Under the pieces are notes generated by a model, which ran no database searches, was not told the DNA's origin, and saw only the letters and a list, made by a program, of their open reading frames with translations. The translations under genes and the position numbers were made by a program. A stretch of DNA of 64,000 bases from Mycobacterium sp. PSTR-4-N (GTDB lineage Bacteria > Actinomycetota > Actinomycetes > Mycobacteriales > Mycobacteriaceae), in contig NZ_JAKRFN010000004.1 of the NCBI RefSeq assembly GCF_022348085.1, positions 186,001 to 250,000 of the forward strand, written 5' to 3'. Below, piece after piece: positions 37,873 through 47,691 of the stretch (position 1 is the first letter of the stretch; each line of letters begins with the position of its first letter).

Positions 37873-38712
37873 CTAGCCGCCCGTGTACGACTCGGGATCC
37901 GGGCGGAACCGGGTGCCGTCGTCGAGACCGTTCAGCGAGGCCATCTGCTCGTCGGTGAGCTCGAAGCCGAACACGTCGATGTTGGCCTCTATGCGCTCGG
38001 GCGACGACGAGCGAGGGATCACGATGTTGCCCAGCTGGATGCTCCACCGGATCAGCACCTGCGCCGGGGTTCGGCCGTGGGCTTCGGCGATATCCGCGAC
38101 GGCGGGATGCTCCAGCAGCCGGCCGACGCCGAGCGGGCCGTAGGCCTCGGTGGCGATCCCGTGTCCGGCATTGACCGCCCGTAGTTCGGCCTGGTTGAGC
38201 AGGGGGTGCAGCTCGATCTGGTTCACCGCCGGGGTGAAGAAGGACAGGCTGATGATGTCGTCGAGGTGGTGGTCGTTGAAGTTGCAGACACCGATCGAGC
38301 GGGTGTCGCCGACCTCCTTGGACTTCATGATGCCGCCCCAGCTGTCGACGTACTTGCCCTGCTCGCCGGCCGGCCAGTGGATCAGGTAGAGATCGACGTA
38401 ATCGAGTCCGAGCCGCTGCAGGCTGGCCTTGAGCGCGTCCTGCGACGACTGGAAACCGAACTCCTCGGGGGACAGCTTCGTCGTGACGAACACCTCGTCG
38501 CGCGGCACGCCCGATGCCGCGATGGCACGGCCCACCGCTGCCTCGTTGCCGTACGCGGCGGCGGTGTCGATGAGCCGGTAGCCGGCATCGAGCGCCGCCC
38601 GGACCGAGCGTTCGGTCTCAGAATCCGTCAGCTCTCCCACGCCGAGACCGATGACCGGCATCGTGTTGTCGTCGTTGAGCGTGACGGTGGGTACTGCGGC
38701 CGCCGAAGTCAT
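37873..38712 (-). CDS. Aldo/keto reductase (Rv2971-like)
   Basis: 279 residues. An NADPH-dependent reductase of aldehydes and ketones. The catalytic tetrad is visible: DTAAAYGNE (Asp, Tyr), [12 protein letters not shown] (Lys) and LIHWP (His). The C-terminal [19 protein letters not shown] binds NADPH phosphate. The M. tuberculosis homologue acts on methylglyoxal-like aldehydes in vitro as far as is known for this group. It diverges from lipN. Confidence 0.92.
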   Translation of the reverse strand: MTSAAAVPTVTLNDDNTMPVIGLGVGELTDSETERSVRAALDAGYRLIDTAAAYGNEAAVGRAIAASGVPRDEVFVTTKLSPEEFGFQSSQDALKASLQRLGLDYVDLYLIHWPAGEQGKYVDSWGGIMKSKEVGDTRSIGVCNFNDHHLDDIISLSFFTPAVNQIELHPLLNQAELRAVNAGHGIATEAYGPLGVGRLLEHPAVADIAEAHGRTPAQVLIRWSIQLGNIVIPRSSSPERIEANIDVFGFELTDEQMASLNGLDDGTRFRPDPESYTGG

Positions 38713-38760
38713 GTCACCTTCTCTGCTGAAGTGGGTGGGCGTGCAATGGGCGTGACTGAC

Positions 38761-38776
38761 TATATTGCCGCAGTAT
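38761..38776. promoter_or_regulatory. AT-rich inverted repeat between aldo-keto reductase and lipN
   Basis: ATATTGC (38762-38768), C, GCAGTAT (38770-38776): six of seven positions symmetric. It is an AT-rich island in a 135-base gap between divergent genes and includes TATATT, a good -10 for either direction. Possible operator or promoter. Confidence 0.35.
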
Positions 38777-38847
38777 TACCCCACCTAATCAGCGCCATGC
38801 CGGTCGGCCTGCGCGCAATCAGGTTCCGCCGGCGAAAGGCCCACCGC

Positions 38848-39945
38848 ATGACCGACACGCTGACCACGACGAGGCGGCCCCACGTCCGTCGTCGTGAGAC
38901 CGTCGCCAACACGATCGCGGGCCTGACGCTGCGCGGACTGCCGCACATCCCCGAACCCGTGAAGCGGGCCATGCTCGGCGGCCGCTCCATCACCATCGAC
39001 GGAAACACCCTCGACACCACCCTGCAGCTCATGCTGGCCGGGCAGAAGGCGCTCGGCCTGGACGGACTGGTCGTCGGGGAAGACGTCACCGCGGCGCGGA
39101 CCCAGCTCGAACTGCTGTCCGCGAGCTTCCGGCGTCGTATCCCGGTGACCCAGGTGAGCGACCTGACGATCGGCGGGGCGGTCGGACCGATCCGGGCGCG
39201 GCACTACCGCGCCGCCGAACCCGGCGCCCCCCTGCTGGTCTTCTACCACGGCGGGGGCCACGCCATCGGCAGCTTGGACACCCACGACGACCTCTGCCGC
39301 GAGATCTGCCGATCCGGGGCGGTTCACGTGCTGTCGGTGGACTATCGGCTCGCGCCGGAGCACACGGCGCCGGCCGGAGCCGACGATGCCTACGCGGCGT
39401 ACCTCTGGGCCAGGGACAACGCCGCAGCGCTCGGCGCCGACCCGCAGCGGGTGGCCGTGGGCGGCGACAGCGCGGGCGGCAACCTGTCGGCGGTCGTCAC
39501 GCTGCGCGCCCGCGCCGACGGCGCGCCGCAGCCCACGCTGCAGGTGCTCCTGTATCCCGTCACCGACCACGGCGCACAGACCCGGTCGCGGACCCTGTTC
39601 GCCAACGGGTTCTTCCTCACCCAGCGCGACATGGACTGGTTCACCGCCCGGTTCCTCGACGGGGCGTCCGTCGGGGGTGACCACCCCGATGTGTCCCCGC
39701 TGCTCGCCGCCGACCACTCCGGCCTGGCCCCCGCCCTGATCGCAACGGCCGGTTTCGACCCGCTGCGCGACGAGGGTCGGCACTACGCCGAGGCGCTCCG
39801 ATCGGGCGGGACACCGGTCGACTACCGGGAGTACGGCGCCGTCGTGCACGGGTTCGCGAACTTCTTCACCCTCGGCGGCGCCAGCGCCACGGCCACCGCC
39901 GACGTGATCTCGGCGATGCGGGCACACCTGAGCCGCGTCGGCTGA
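38848..39945 (+). CDS. lipN: Hormone-sensitive-lipase-type esterase
   Basis: 365 residues from ATG 38848, with GAAAGG about 10 bases upstream; the frame is open much further up but without homology. An alpha/beta hydrolase of the HSL family: oxyanion motif HGGGHAIG (~134), nucleophile GDSAGGN (S208), acid in AGFDPLRDEG, and the final His in VVHGFANF. It hydrolyses short-chain esters. It corresponds in position to Rv2970c. Confidence 0.9.
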   Translation: MTDTLTTTRRPHVRRRETVANTIAGLTLRGLPHIPEPVKRAMLGGRSITIDGNTLDTTLQLMLAGQKALGLDGLVVGEDVTAARTQLELLSASFRRRIPVTQVSDLTIGGAVGPIRARHYRAAEPGAPLLVFYHGGGHAIGSLDTHDDLCREICRSGAVHVLSVDYRLAPEHTAPAGADDAYAAYLWARDNAAALGADPQRVAVGGDSAGGNLSAVVTLRARADGAPQPTLQVLLYPVTDHGAQTRSRTLFANGFFLTQRDMDWFTARFLDGASVGGDHPDVSPLLAADHSGLAPALIATAGFDPLRDEGRHYAEALRSGGTPVDYREYGAVVHGFANFFTLGGASATATADVISAMRAHLSRVG

Positions 39946-39978
39946 GGCGCACCACCCCGCCCCGGTACTCTGTGTCCC

Positions 39979-40746
39979 GTGGCCACCAAACCCAAGAAGA
40001 ACGCGCGATACGACCTGAAGGCAGCCGACCGCAAGCGGAACCTGCTCGTCCAGGTCGGTCTCACTTCGATCGTGGTCGTGTTCGCGGTCGCGTTGGTGCT
40101 CTACATCGTGATGTCCGCCGACGAGCAACCCACGGCGGGCGAGACGCAGTCCATCCGGGTCGCCTCGGCGAGCGTGATCAAGAAGGACGGCACCGACGAG
40201 CCCAAGGCAGTGGTCTCGATGTATGAGGACTTCCTGTGCCCGGCCTGCCGGAACTTCGAACAGCAAATCGGGCCGACGATCAACAAGCTCATCGACAGCG
40301 GAGTCATCGCCGGCGACTACTACATGGTCAGCATCCTCGACCGGCCGCAGAACCAGAACTACTCGTCACGCTCCGGCGGAGCGGCCTACTGCGTGGCCGA
40401 GGACTCCAACGACGCATTCCGCCGATTCCACGCCGCGCTCTACGCACAGCAGCCCAGCGAGACCGGGACCCAGTTCCCCGACAACGCCCGGCTCGTCGAG
40501 GTGGCCCGCCAGGCCGGCGCCGCCGGGACCGTGCCCGAGTGCATCACGAAGGGTCGCTTCGTCGACATGGTGAAGGGACAGGCCGCCGCCGCGGGCATCA
40601 AGGCGACGCCCACCATCCGCATCAACGGTGAGGACTACTCGCCCAGCACCCCCGAGGCGTTCGTCGACAAGATCCGCAGCATCGTCGGAGACGTGCCCGG
40701 CCTGGAAGCCGCCCCGCCTGCGACGTCACCGGTTCCCGCGTCATGA
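39979..40746 (+). CDS. DsbA-like exported thiol oxidoreductase
   Basis: 255 residues from GTG. A cytosolic basic N-terminus and one membrane anchor (QVGLTSIVVVFAVALVLYIV cut within residues ~30-50) lead to a thioredoxin-fold domain with the active site C87-PA-C90. A cis-Pro segment (GIKATPTIRINGEDY) completes the site. In M. tuberculosis the homologue (Rv2969c) introduces disulfides in secreted proteins and is recycled by the VKOR encoded next. TACTCT at 39966-39971 suggests a leaderless transcript. ATGA overlap with the next gene. Confidence 0.94.
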   Translation: MATKPKKNARYDLKAADRKRNLLVQVGLTSIVVVFAVALVLYIVMSADEQPTAGETQSIRVASASVIKKDGTDEPKAVVSMYEDFLCPACRNFEQQIGPTINKLIDSGVIAGDYYMVSILDRPQNQNYSSRSGGAAYCVAEDSNDAFRRFHAALYAQQPSETGTQFPDNARLVEVARQAGAAGTVPECITKGRFVDMVKGQAAAAGIKATPTIRINGEDYSPSTPEAFVDKIRSIVGDVPGLEAAPPATSPVPAS

Positions 40747-41378
40747 CCGTCACCGCGGCAGGGCCGGTCGAGCAGGCTGATCCGTCGGCCGGCGGGCCGG
40801 GCGGTGTCGCGGTGTCGCGCCGCAGCGCGTGGTGGGTCCTGATCGCCGGCGTCATCGGGCTCGCGTCCGCGCTGACTCTGACGATCGAGAAGATCGAGAT
40901 CTTGATCAACCCGGACTACGTCCCGTCCTGCAGCATCAACCCGGTGCTGTCGTGCGGGTCGGTGATGATCACCCCGCAGGCCTCGGTGTTCGGCTTCCCC
41001 AACCCTCTGCTCGGCATCGTCGGCTTCTCCGTCGTGGTGGTCACCGGAGTGCTTGCCGTCGCCCGGGTCGCGCTGCCCCGCTGGTACTGGGCCGGGTTGG
41101 CCGTCGGCTCTGCGCTGGGCACCGTGTTCGTGCACTGGCTGATCTTCCAGAGCCTGTACCGCATCGGGGCTCTGTGCCCGTACTGCATGGTGGTGTGGAG
41201 CGTGACGATCCCGCTCCTGATCGTCGCCACCTCGATCGCGCTGCAGCCGCAGCGCAGCTCGAACGCGCTCGTGCGCTCCGTGTACACCTGGCGCTGGTCT
41301 CTGGTCGCGCTCTGGTTCACCGCGGTCGTGCTGCTGATCCTCGAGCGGTTCTGGAACTACTGGTCGACACTCATCTGA
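40743..41378 (+). CDS. Vitamin K epoxide reductase family protein (VKOR)
   Basis: 211 residues. Four to five membrane segments. The loop cysteines C63 and C71 (CSINPVLSCGSVM) and the active-site C145-PY-C148 near quinone are the hallmark residues. It re-oxidises DsbA and passes electrons to menaquinone; bacterial VKOR replaces DsbB in mycobacteria and is a warfarin target. The overlap with dsbA gives a complete disulfide-forming pair from one transcript. Confidence 0.95.
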   Translation: MTVTAAGPVEQADPSAGGPGGVAVSRRSAWWVLIAGVIGLASALTLTIEKIEILINPDYVPSCSINPVLSCGSVMITPQASVFGFPNPLLGIVGFSVVVVTGVLAVARVALPRWYWAGLAVGSALGTVFVHWLIFQSLYRIGALCPYCMVVWSVTIPLLIVATSIALQPQRSSNALVRSVYTWRWSLVALWFTAVVLLILERFWNYWSTLI

Positions 41379-41404
41379 CCTGTGCGTGCGGGTTAAGGTG
41401 AACC

Positions 41405-44400
41405 GTGCCCGGCCAGATAACAAAAGTTCTCGTCGCCAATCGCGGTGAAATCGCCATTCGGGCGTTCCGCGCCGCCTACGAGATGGGCATCGCCACCGTG
41501 GCGGTGTACCCCTACGAGGACCGCAATTCCCTGCATCGGCTCAAGGCCGACGAGTCGTACCAGATCGGGGAGACCGGTCACCCGGTGCGGGCGTATCTGT
41601 CGGTCGACGAGATCATGCGGGTCGCACTCGAAGCCGGCGCCGATGCGGTCTATCCCGGGTACGGATTCCTCTCGGAGAACCCGGAATTGGCCGCGGCGTG
41701 CGCGGCCGCCGGCGTCACCTTCGTGGGGCCCAGTGCCGATGTCCTCGAGCTGACGGGCAACAAAGCACGCGCCATCGAGGCCGCCCGGGCTGCCGGACTC
41801 CCCGTGCTGTCGTCGTCGGCGCCGTCGTCCTCGGTCGACGAACTCGTCGCCGCAGCGCGCGACATGGAGTTCCCGCTGTTCGTCAAGGCCGTGTCGGGCG
41901 GCGGCGGCCGCGGCATGCGGCGGGTCACCGATTTCGACGCGCTGGCCGAGGCCGTCGACGCCGCCAGTCGGGAAGCCGAGTCGGCCTTCGGCGATCCGAC
42001 GGTGTACCTGGAGCAGGCGGTGCTCAACCCGCGCCACATCGAGGTGCAGATCCTCGCCGACAACGACGGCAACGTCATGCACCTGTTCGAGCGCGACTGC
42101 AGCGTGCAGCGTCGACACCAGAAGGTGATCGAACTGGCGCCGGCGCCGAACATGCCGGCCGAGCTGCGCCAGCGGATCTGCGACGACGCCGTCGCGTTCG
42201 CCCGTGGCATCGGCTACTCGTGCGCGGGCACCGTCGAGTTCCTGCTCGACGAGCGGGGTCACCACGTGTTCATCGAGTGCAACCCGCGAATCCAGGTGGA
42301 GCACACGGTGACCGAGGAGATCACCGACGTCGACCTGGTGGCCAGCCAGCTGCGCATCGCCTCGGGCAAGACGCTCGCCGATCTCGGGCTGGGCCAGGAC
42401 GTGCTCACCGCGCCCCGCGGATTCGCGCTGCAGTGCCGCATCACCACCGAGGATCCCGCCAACGGATTCCGGCCCGACACGGGCCGGATCACGGCCTACC
42501 GATCGCCGGGTGGCGCCGGTATCCGCCTGGATGGCGGTGCCGTACTCGGCGCGGAGATCGGTGCCCACTTCGACTCCATGCTCGTCAAACTGACTTGTCG
42601 CGGAAGGGATTTCGATACCGCGGTGGCCCGCGCGCATCGCGCGCTCGCCGAGTTCCGGGTGCGCGGGGTGTCGACCAACATTCCGTTCCTGCAGGCCGTC
42701 GTCGACGATCCCGACTTCCGGGCCGGCCACATCACGACGTCGTTCATCGACGAACGGCCCTACCTGCTGACCGCCCGGTCTCCCGCCGACCGCGGCACCA
42801 AGATCCTCAACTATCTGGCCGACGTCACGGTCAACCAGCCGCACGGGCCGCGCACGTCGTCGGTCTATCCGCACGACAAGCTGCCGGCGATCGACCTCGA
42901 CACGATGCCGCCACGGGGCAGCAAGCACCTGCTGACCGAAGTCGGACCCGAGGGGTTCGCGCGGTGGATGCGCGAATCCAAGTCGGTGGGCGTCACCGAC
43001 ACCACGTTCCGGGATGCGCACCAATCGTTGCTGGCCACCCGTATCCGGACGTCGGGCCTGCTGATGGTGGCGCCCTACATCGCCCGGCTCACTCCGCAGC
43101 TGCTCTCGATCGAATGCTGGGGTGGCGCGACCTACGATGTGGCGCTGCGGTTCCTCAAAGAGGACCCGTGGGAGCGCCTGGCGGCGTTGCGCGAGGCGGT
43201 GCCCAACATCTGCCTACAGATGCTACTTCGCGGCCGCAACACGGTGGGCTACACGCCCTACCCGGAGTCGGTGACGCATGCGTTCGTGCAGGAGGCGACT
43301 GCGACGGGCATCGACATCTACCGGATCTTCGACGCCCTCAACAACGTGGAATCGATGCGGCCCGCCATCGACGCCGTACGCGAAACCGGCACCGCCGTCG
43401 CAGAAGTCGCGATGAGCTACACCGGCGACCTGTCGGATCCGGGGGAGAACCTCTACACCCTCGACTACTACCTGAAGCTGGCGGAGCAGATCGTCGACGC
43501 AGGCGCACACGTGCTCGCGATCAAGGACATGGCCGGACTGCTGCGACCGCAGGCGGCCGCGATGTTGGTCCGTGCCCTGCGCAGTCGCTTCGATCTGCCG
43601 GTGCACGTGCACACCCACGACACCCCCGGTGGACAGCTGGCCACCTACCTGGCCGCCTGGCAGGCCGGCGCCAGCGCGGTCGACGGTGCCTCGGCGCCGC
43701 TGGCGGGAACCACCAGCCAGCCGGCCCTGAGCTCCATCGTGGCGGCGACCGCGCACACCGAATACGACAGCGGGTTGTCACTCGCGGCGGTCTGTGAGCT
43801 CGAGCCCTACTGGGAGGCGCTGCGAAAGGTGTACGCGCCCTTCGACGTCGCCAAAGCCGGTCCCACGACCCCGACGGGGCGGGTGTACACCCATGAGATC
43901 CCCGGCGGCCAGCTGTCGAACCTGCGGCAGCAGGCCACCGCGCTGGGTCTCGGAGACCGCTTCGAAGAGATCGAGGCGGCATACGCCGGTGCCGACCGGA
44001 TCCTGGGTCGGCTGGTGAAGGTGACGCCGTCGTCGAAGGTGGTCGGTGACCTGGCCCTGGCGCTCGTGGGCGCGGGTGTGACCGCCGATGAATTCGCCGC
44101 CGAGCCCGACCGTTTCGACATCCCCGACTCCGTCATCGGCTTCTTGCGCGGGGAACTCGGCGACCCGCCCGGCGGCTGGCCGGAGCCGTTGCGCACCAAG
44201 GCGTTGGCCGGGCGGGCAGAAGCCAAGCCGGCGGCCGAGCTGAGCGCCGAGGACGAGAAGGCGCTCAGCGACGCAGGCCCGCAGCGGCAGGCGACGTTGA
44301 ACCGGCTGTTGTTCCCCGGCCCCACCAAGGAATTCGAGGCGCACCGCGAGCAGTTCGGTGACACCTCCAGCCTGTCGGCCAACCAGTTCTTCTACGGGCT

Positions 44401-44845
44401 GCGCCACGGCGACGAACATCGCGTGACCCTGGAGCGCGGTGTTGAGCTGCTGATCGGCCTGGAAGCCGTGTCCGAGGCAGACGAGCGGGGCATGCGCACC
44501 GTCATGTGCATCATCAACGGCCAGCTTCGCCCCGTCGTGGTCCGAGACCGCAGCGTGGCCAGCGATGTGCCGGCCGCCGAGAAGGCCGACCGGACCAATC
44601 CCGACCATGTCGCCGCGCCGTTCGCCGGAGTGGTGACCGTCGGAGTCGCCGAAGGGGACACCGTCGAAGCCGGCCAGACCATCGCGACGATCGAGGCCAT
44701 GAAGATGGAAGCCGCGATCACCGCACCCAAAGCCGGTGCGGTCACTCGCGTGGCGGTCGCGGCCACCGCGCAGGTCGAGGGCGGGGATCTGCTGGTGGTG
44801 GTCGGATCACCGGGTCGCGCCGACTCCTCCGAGGAATCCAGCTGA
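41405..44845 (+). CDS. pyc: Pyruvate carboxylase
   Basis: 1146 residues from GTG. A single-chain biotin enzyme that makes oxaloacetate from pyruvate. Order: biotin carboxylase (1-450; [18 protein letters not shown]-grasp [16 protein letters not shown]), carboxyltransferase (from ~532, [15 protein letters not shown]), PYC domain, and C-terminal biotinyl domain with EAMKME and the biotinylated Lys near 1100. TAAGGT at 41394-41399 lies 5 bases before the GTG. It is called pca in M. tuberculosis. rsmD overlaps its stop. Confidence 0.96.
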   Translation: MPGQITKVLVANRGEIAIRAFRAAYEMGIATVAVYPYEDRNSLHRLKADESYQIGETGHPVRAYLSVDEIMRVALEAGADAVYPGYGFLSENPELAAACAAAGVTFVGPSADVLELTGNKARAIEAARAAGLPVLSSSAPSSSVDELVAAARDMEFPLFVKAVSGGGGRGMRRVTDFDALAEAVDAASREAESAFGDPTVYLEQAVLNPRHIEVQILADNDGNVMHLFERDCSVQRRHQKVIELAPAPNMPAELRQRICDDAVAFARGIGYSCAGTVEFLLDERGHHVFIECNPRIQVEHTVTEEITDVDLVASQLRIASGKTLADLGLGQDVLTAPRGFALQCRITTEDPANGFRPDTGRITAYRSPGGAGIRLDGGAVLGAEIGAHFDSMLVKLTCRGRDFDTAVARAHRALAEFRVRGVSTNIPFLQAVVDDPDFRAGHITTSFIDERPYLLTARSPADRGTKILNYLADVTVNQPHGPRTSSVYPHDKLPAIDLDTMPPRGSKHLLTEVGPEGFARWMRESKSVGVTDTTFRDAHQSLLATRIRTSGLLMVAPYIARLTPQLLSIECWGGATYDVALRFLKEDPWERLAALREAVPNICLQMLLRGRNTVGYTPYPESVTHAFVQEATATGIDIYRIFDALNNVESMRPAIDAVRETGTAVAEVAMSYTGDLSDPGENLYTLDYYLKLAEQIVDAGAHVLAIKDMAGLLRPQAAAMLVRALRSRFDLPVHVHTHDTPGGQLATYLAAWQAGASAVDGASAPLAGTTSQPALSSIVAATAHTEYDSGLSLAAVCELEPYWEALRKVYAPFDVAKAGPTTPTGRVYTHEIPGGQLSNLRQQATALGLGDRFEEIEAAYAGADRILGRLVKVTPSSKVVGDLALALVGAGVTADEFAAEPDRFDIPDSVIGFLRGELGDPPGGWPEPLRTKALAGRAEAKPAAELSAEDEKALSDAGPQRQATLNRLLFPGPTKEFEAHREQFGDTSSLSANQFFYGLRHGDEHRVTLERGVELLIGLEAVSEADERGMRTVMCIINGQLRPVVVRDRSVASDVPAAEKADRTNPDHVAAPFAGVVTVGVAEGDTVEAGQTIATIEAMKMEAAITAPKAGAVTRVAVAATAQVEGGDLLVVVGSPGRADSSEESS

Positions 44846-45411
44846 CGCGGATCATCGCGGGGGCGTACGGCGGGCGCCGAATCACGGTGCCGCAGCAGAA
44901 GTCCGGCCGCGGAACGCGGCCGACCACCGACCGGGTGCGGGAGTCGATGTTCAACATGCTCGCCGCGAGGGTGGATTTCGACGGCCTGGACGTTCTGGAC
45001 CTGTACGCGGGGTCTGGCGCCCTGGGGCTCGAGGCGCTCTCGCGAGGGGCGCGCTCGGCGGTGTTCGTGGAATCCGACGCGCGAGCGGCCGCGGTCATCG
45101 AGCAGAACATCGCCGCCCTGGGCGCGCAGGGAGCGCACGTGCGGCGCGCGCCGGTCGCGAGCGTGGTCACGAGCCCGGCGCCCCGGCCCGTCGACCTGGT
45201 GCTGGCCGACCCGCCGTATGAGGTGTCGACCGCCGCGGTGGACGCGCTTCTGGCCGATCTGCTCGCCCACGGCTGGGCGGTGCCGGGCACGGTGGTCGTC
45301 GTCGAACGCCCTACCGGCGTCGCCGAGATCGCCTGGCCCAGCGGGTGGTCGGCCGAGCGCCCCCGTCGCTATGGCGATACCCGTCTCGAAATCGGTTCGG
45401 TGCAAGCATGA
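44842..45411 (+). CDS. rsmD: 16S rRNA (guanine966-N2)-methyltransferase RsmD, apparent CTG start
   Basis: 189 residues if it starts at CTG 44842, inside the pyc stop (CTGA). Homology begins exactly there ([13 protein letters not shown]), GAGGAA at 44831-44836 is 5 bases upstream, and no ATG, GTG or TTG lies close in frame. SAM motif [15 protein letters not shown] and catalytic ADPPYE are present. It methylates G966 of 16S rRNA. A start downstream would cut the conserved N-terminus; a start at 44506 would lie deep inside pyc. Confidence 0.9.
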   Translation: MTRIIAGAYGGRRITVPQQKSGRGTRPTTDRVRESMFNMLAARVDFDGLDVLDLYAGSGALGLEALSRGARSAVFVESDARAAAVIEQNIAALGAQGAHVRRAPVASVVTSPAPRPVDLVLADPPYEVSTAAVDALLADLLAHGWAVPGTVVVVERPTGVAEIAWPSGWSAERPRRYGDTRLEIGSVQA

Positions 45412-45431
45412 TTCAGCGTGAGGAGAGCGTC

Positions 45432-46421
45432 ATGACGATCGTCGCCCTGGAGGAGCACTACGTCACCCCGGACGTGATGCGCGCCTGGCGTGCGCAGGAC
45501 GACCGGTGGCGCGACCCGCAGACCCGCTACGCCGACGATGACCCCGTTGCCCGGCGGCTGCTCTCCCTCGACTCCGAACGGCTCGCCGTGATGGACGACG
45601 GCGGCGTGGACGTCCAGGTGTTGTCGCTGACCACGCCTGGTCTGTTCAGTCTCGACACCGCCGAGGCGGTTGCTCTGCAGGGCCCCACCAATGATCTGCT
45701 CGCCGAGGCGGTGTCGCGCCATCCCGAGCGGTTGCACGGATTCGCGACGCTCGCCCCGCAGAACGCCGACGCCGCCGCAGCCGAACTCGACCGTGCCGTG
45801 CGCACACTGGGTTTCCACGGTGCCCTGATCTTCAGCCGCGTGCGTGACGAGCCGATGGACCATCAGCGGTTCTGGCCGCTCTTCGAGGCTGCTGAGGCGC
45901 TGCGCGCGCCGCTGTACCTGCATCCGCAGACTCCGCCCGCAGCCGTTCGGGACGCCTACTATTCGGGTTTCGGCGACTCCGTCGACGCCGCCTTCGCCAC
46001 CCACGGGGTCGGCTGGCACTACGACGCCGGCGTCCAACTCCTGCGCCTGATCCTTGCCGGCGTGTTCGACCGGTTCCCCGGACTGCAGGTGATTCTCGGA
46101 CACTGGGGCGAGGTCGTAGCTTTCTACCTGGACCGGATCGATCCGATGGCACGTGTGGCGGGCCTCGAGCGACCGGTGTCGGAGTACTTTGCCGATCACG
46201 TGTTCCTCACTCCCGGAGGCGTTTTCAGCCAGCGATACCTGCAGTGGTCCCTCGATGTGGTCGGTGTCGACCGCATCCTGTTCGCCGCCGATTACCCGTT
46301 CGTGCCCACCGCCGGTGCGGCGGCGCGGAAGTTCCTCGAGGAGTCGGGCCTCGACGGCGAGGGCCGGGACAAGATCGCATCGGGCAACTGGGTGAGGCTG
46401 CGGTCGGGCATTCGGCGGTAG
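45432..46421 (+). CDS. Amidohydrolase 2 family protein
   Basis: 329 residues from ATG 45432, chosen for GAGGAGAG just upstream; ATG 45408, overlapping the rsmD stop, would add eight residues. A TIM-barrel metal hydrolase/decarboxylase of the ACMSD group: LYLHPQTPP, ILGHWGEVVAFYLDRID, and FAADYPF near the end supply metal ligands. The usual N-terminal HxH is replaced by EEHYV, as in the gamma-resorcylate and o-pyrocatechuate decarboxylase type. Substrate unknown. It is not between rsmD and coaD in M. tuberculosis. Confidence 0.85.
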   Translation: MTIVALEEHYVTPDVMRAWRAQDDRWRDPQTRYADDDPVARRLLSLDSERLAVMDDGGVDVQVLSLTTPGLFSLDTAEAVALQGPTNDLLAEAVSRHPERLHGFATLAPQNADAAAAELDRAVRTLGFHGALIFSRVRDEPMDHQRFWPLFEAAEALRAPLYLHPQTPPAAVRDAYYSGFGDSVDAAFATHGVGWHYDAGVQLLRLILAGVFDRFPGLQVILGHWGEVVAFYLDRIDPMARVAGLERPVSEYFADHVFLTPGGVFSQRYLQWSLDVVGVDRILFAADYPFVPTAGAAARKFLEESGLDGEGRDKIASGNWVRLRSGIRR

Positions 46422-46481
46422 CGTCGGCCGCGAGCGCCGTCGGCGGCCCGGTGTGTCCGCCCCCTGCTAGCGTCGTCGTCC

Positions 46482-46958
46482 ATGAGCGGAGCTGTCTGCC
46501 CAGGATCCTTCGATCCGGTGACGCTGGGCCACGTCGACATCTTCGAGCGTGCCGCCGCCCAGTTCGACGAGGTCGTCGTCGCGGTGCTGGTGAACCCGGC
46601 GAAGAAGGGCATGTTCACCGTCGACGAACGCATCGAGATGATCGCCGAATCGACAGCGCATCTGCCGAATCTGCGGGCGGAATCGGGTAGCGGTCTGGTG
46701 GTCGACTTCGCGAGGGACCGCGGCTTGACCGCGATCGTCAAAGGGCTGCGCACCGGCGCCGACTTCGAATACGAGCTGCAGATGGCGCAGATGAACAAGC
46801 ACGTCGCGGACGTCGACACGTTCTTCGTCGCCACCGCACCGCGGTATTCGTTCGTGTCGTCGTCGCTGGCCAAGGAGGTCGCCACCCTGGGCGGCGATGT
46901 GGCCGATCTGCTGCCCGCGGCCGTCAACACCCGACTGCAGGCCAAGTTGCGCGATTAG
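46482..46958 (+). CDS. coaD: Phosphopantetheine adenylyltransferase
   Basis: 158 residues. It joins ATP and 4'-phosphopantetheine in CoA synthesis. The nucleotidyltransferase motif is [18 protein letters not shown] at the N-terminus (T/HxGH), and the second is ...[24 protein letters not shown] at 46468-46473 lies 8 bases before the ATG. Older name kdtB. Confidence 0.96.
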   Translation: MSGAVCPGSFDPVTLGHVDIFERAAAQFDEVVVAVLVNPAKKGMFTVDERIEMIAESTAHLPNLRAESGSGLVVDFARDRGLTAIVKGLRTGADFEYELQMAQMNKHVADVDTFFVATAPRYSFVSSSLAKEVATLGGDVADLLPAAVNTRLQAKLRD

Positions 46959-47033
46959 CGCCGCGGTCGGTGGGTAGGGACAGCGCAGGCGCGCCAGCCC
47001 GCGCGCCACATCCCGCTGACGGAGGTATCTGCC

Positions 47034-47600
47034 GTGGTTGAGACATTCGTGCAATCGACCGACGACGTCGTTGCTTTTCTGCGCGACCAGCACAACCTGA
47101 TCAAGGATTTGTTCGAGGAGGTGCTGCACGCTTCGGAGCCGAAGGCCCGTGAGACGGCGTTCGTGGAACTGCGCCAGCTGCTCGCCGTGCACGAGACGGC
47201 CGAGGAGATGGTCGTGCACCCGCGCGCACGTGCCGACGGCGCGGCCGGCGACGAGATCGTCGACGCCCGGCTGCACGAGGAGCACGAGGCCAAGGAGAAG
47301 CTCTCCGAGCTCGAGTCGATGGACATCGCGTCCGAGGAGTTCATCACCGAACTGACCGCGTTCCGCGAGGCGGTGCTCGAGCACGCCGAGCGCGAGGAGG
47401 CCGAGGAGTTCACCAAGCTCAAGCGGGATCTCGACGAGAACGAGCTCAAGAGCCTCGTCGCCGCGGTTCGTGCTGCCGAGGCGATCGCACCGACGCGGCC
47501 GCACCCGGGGGTGGAATCGGCCAAGCGGAACTTTGTCATCGGCCCGTTCGCGTCCATGCTCGACCGCGCGCGCGACGTGATCGGCGCCGCGTTGCGGTGA
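47034..47600 (+). CDS. Hemerythrin HHE domain protein
   Basis: 188 residues from GTG with GGAGGT upstream. A four-helix di-iron domain: DQHNLIKDLFEEVLH, HETAEEMVVHP, LHEEHEAKEKL and EHAEREEAEEF supply His and Glu ligands. Such proteins sense or bind O2, NO or peroxide; mycobacterial examples affect peroxide resistance. The last ~50 residues (TRPHPGVESAKRNFVIGPF) are an extension. It stands where M. tuberculosis has the start of the PDIM region. Confidence 0.9.
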   Translation: MVETFVQSTDDVVAFLRDQHNLIKDLFEEVLHASEPKARETAFVELRQLLAVHETAEEMVVHPRARADGAAGDEIVDARLHEEHEAKEKLSELESMDIASEEFITELTAFREAVLEHAEREEAEEFTKLKRDLDENELKSLVAAVRAAEAIAPTRPHPGVESAKRNFVIGPFASMLDRARDVIGAALR

Positions 47601-47691
47601 ACCGGTGACGACACACCGGCCCGCAGTGCTTAGTCACAGGCGTAACACCAGGCACACTGGTCACTAACAACTACGCCTGGAGGGTGTCGCC

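Noticed and set aside
41405..44845. Possible frameshift in pyc because its length is slightly above that of M. tuberculosis
   Set aside because: All domains are in order and the biotinyl Lys is in place; the difference is spread over loops and the Ser/Glu tail.
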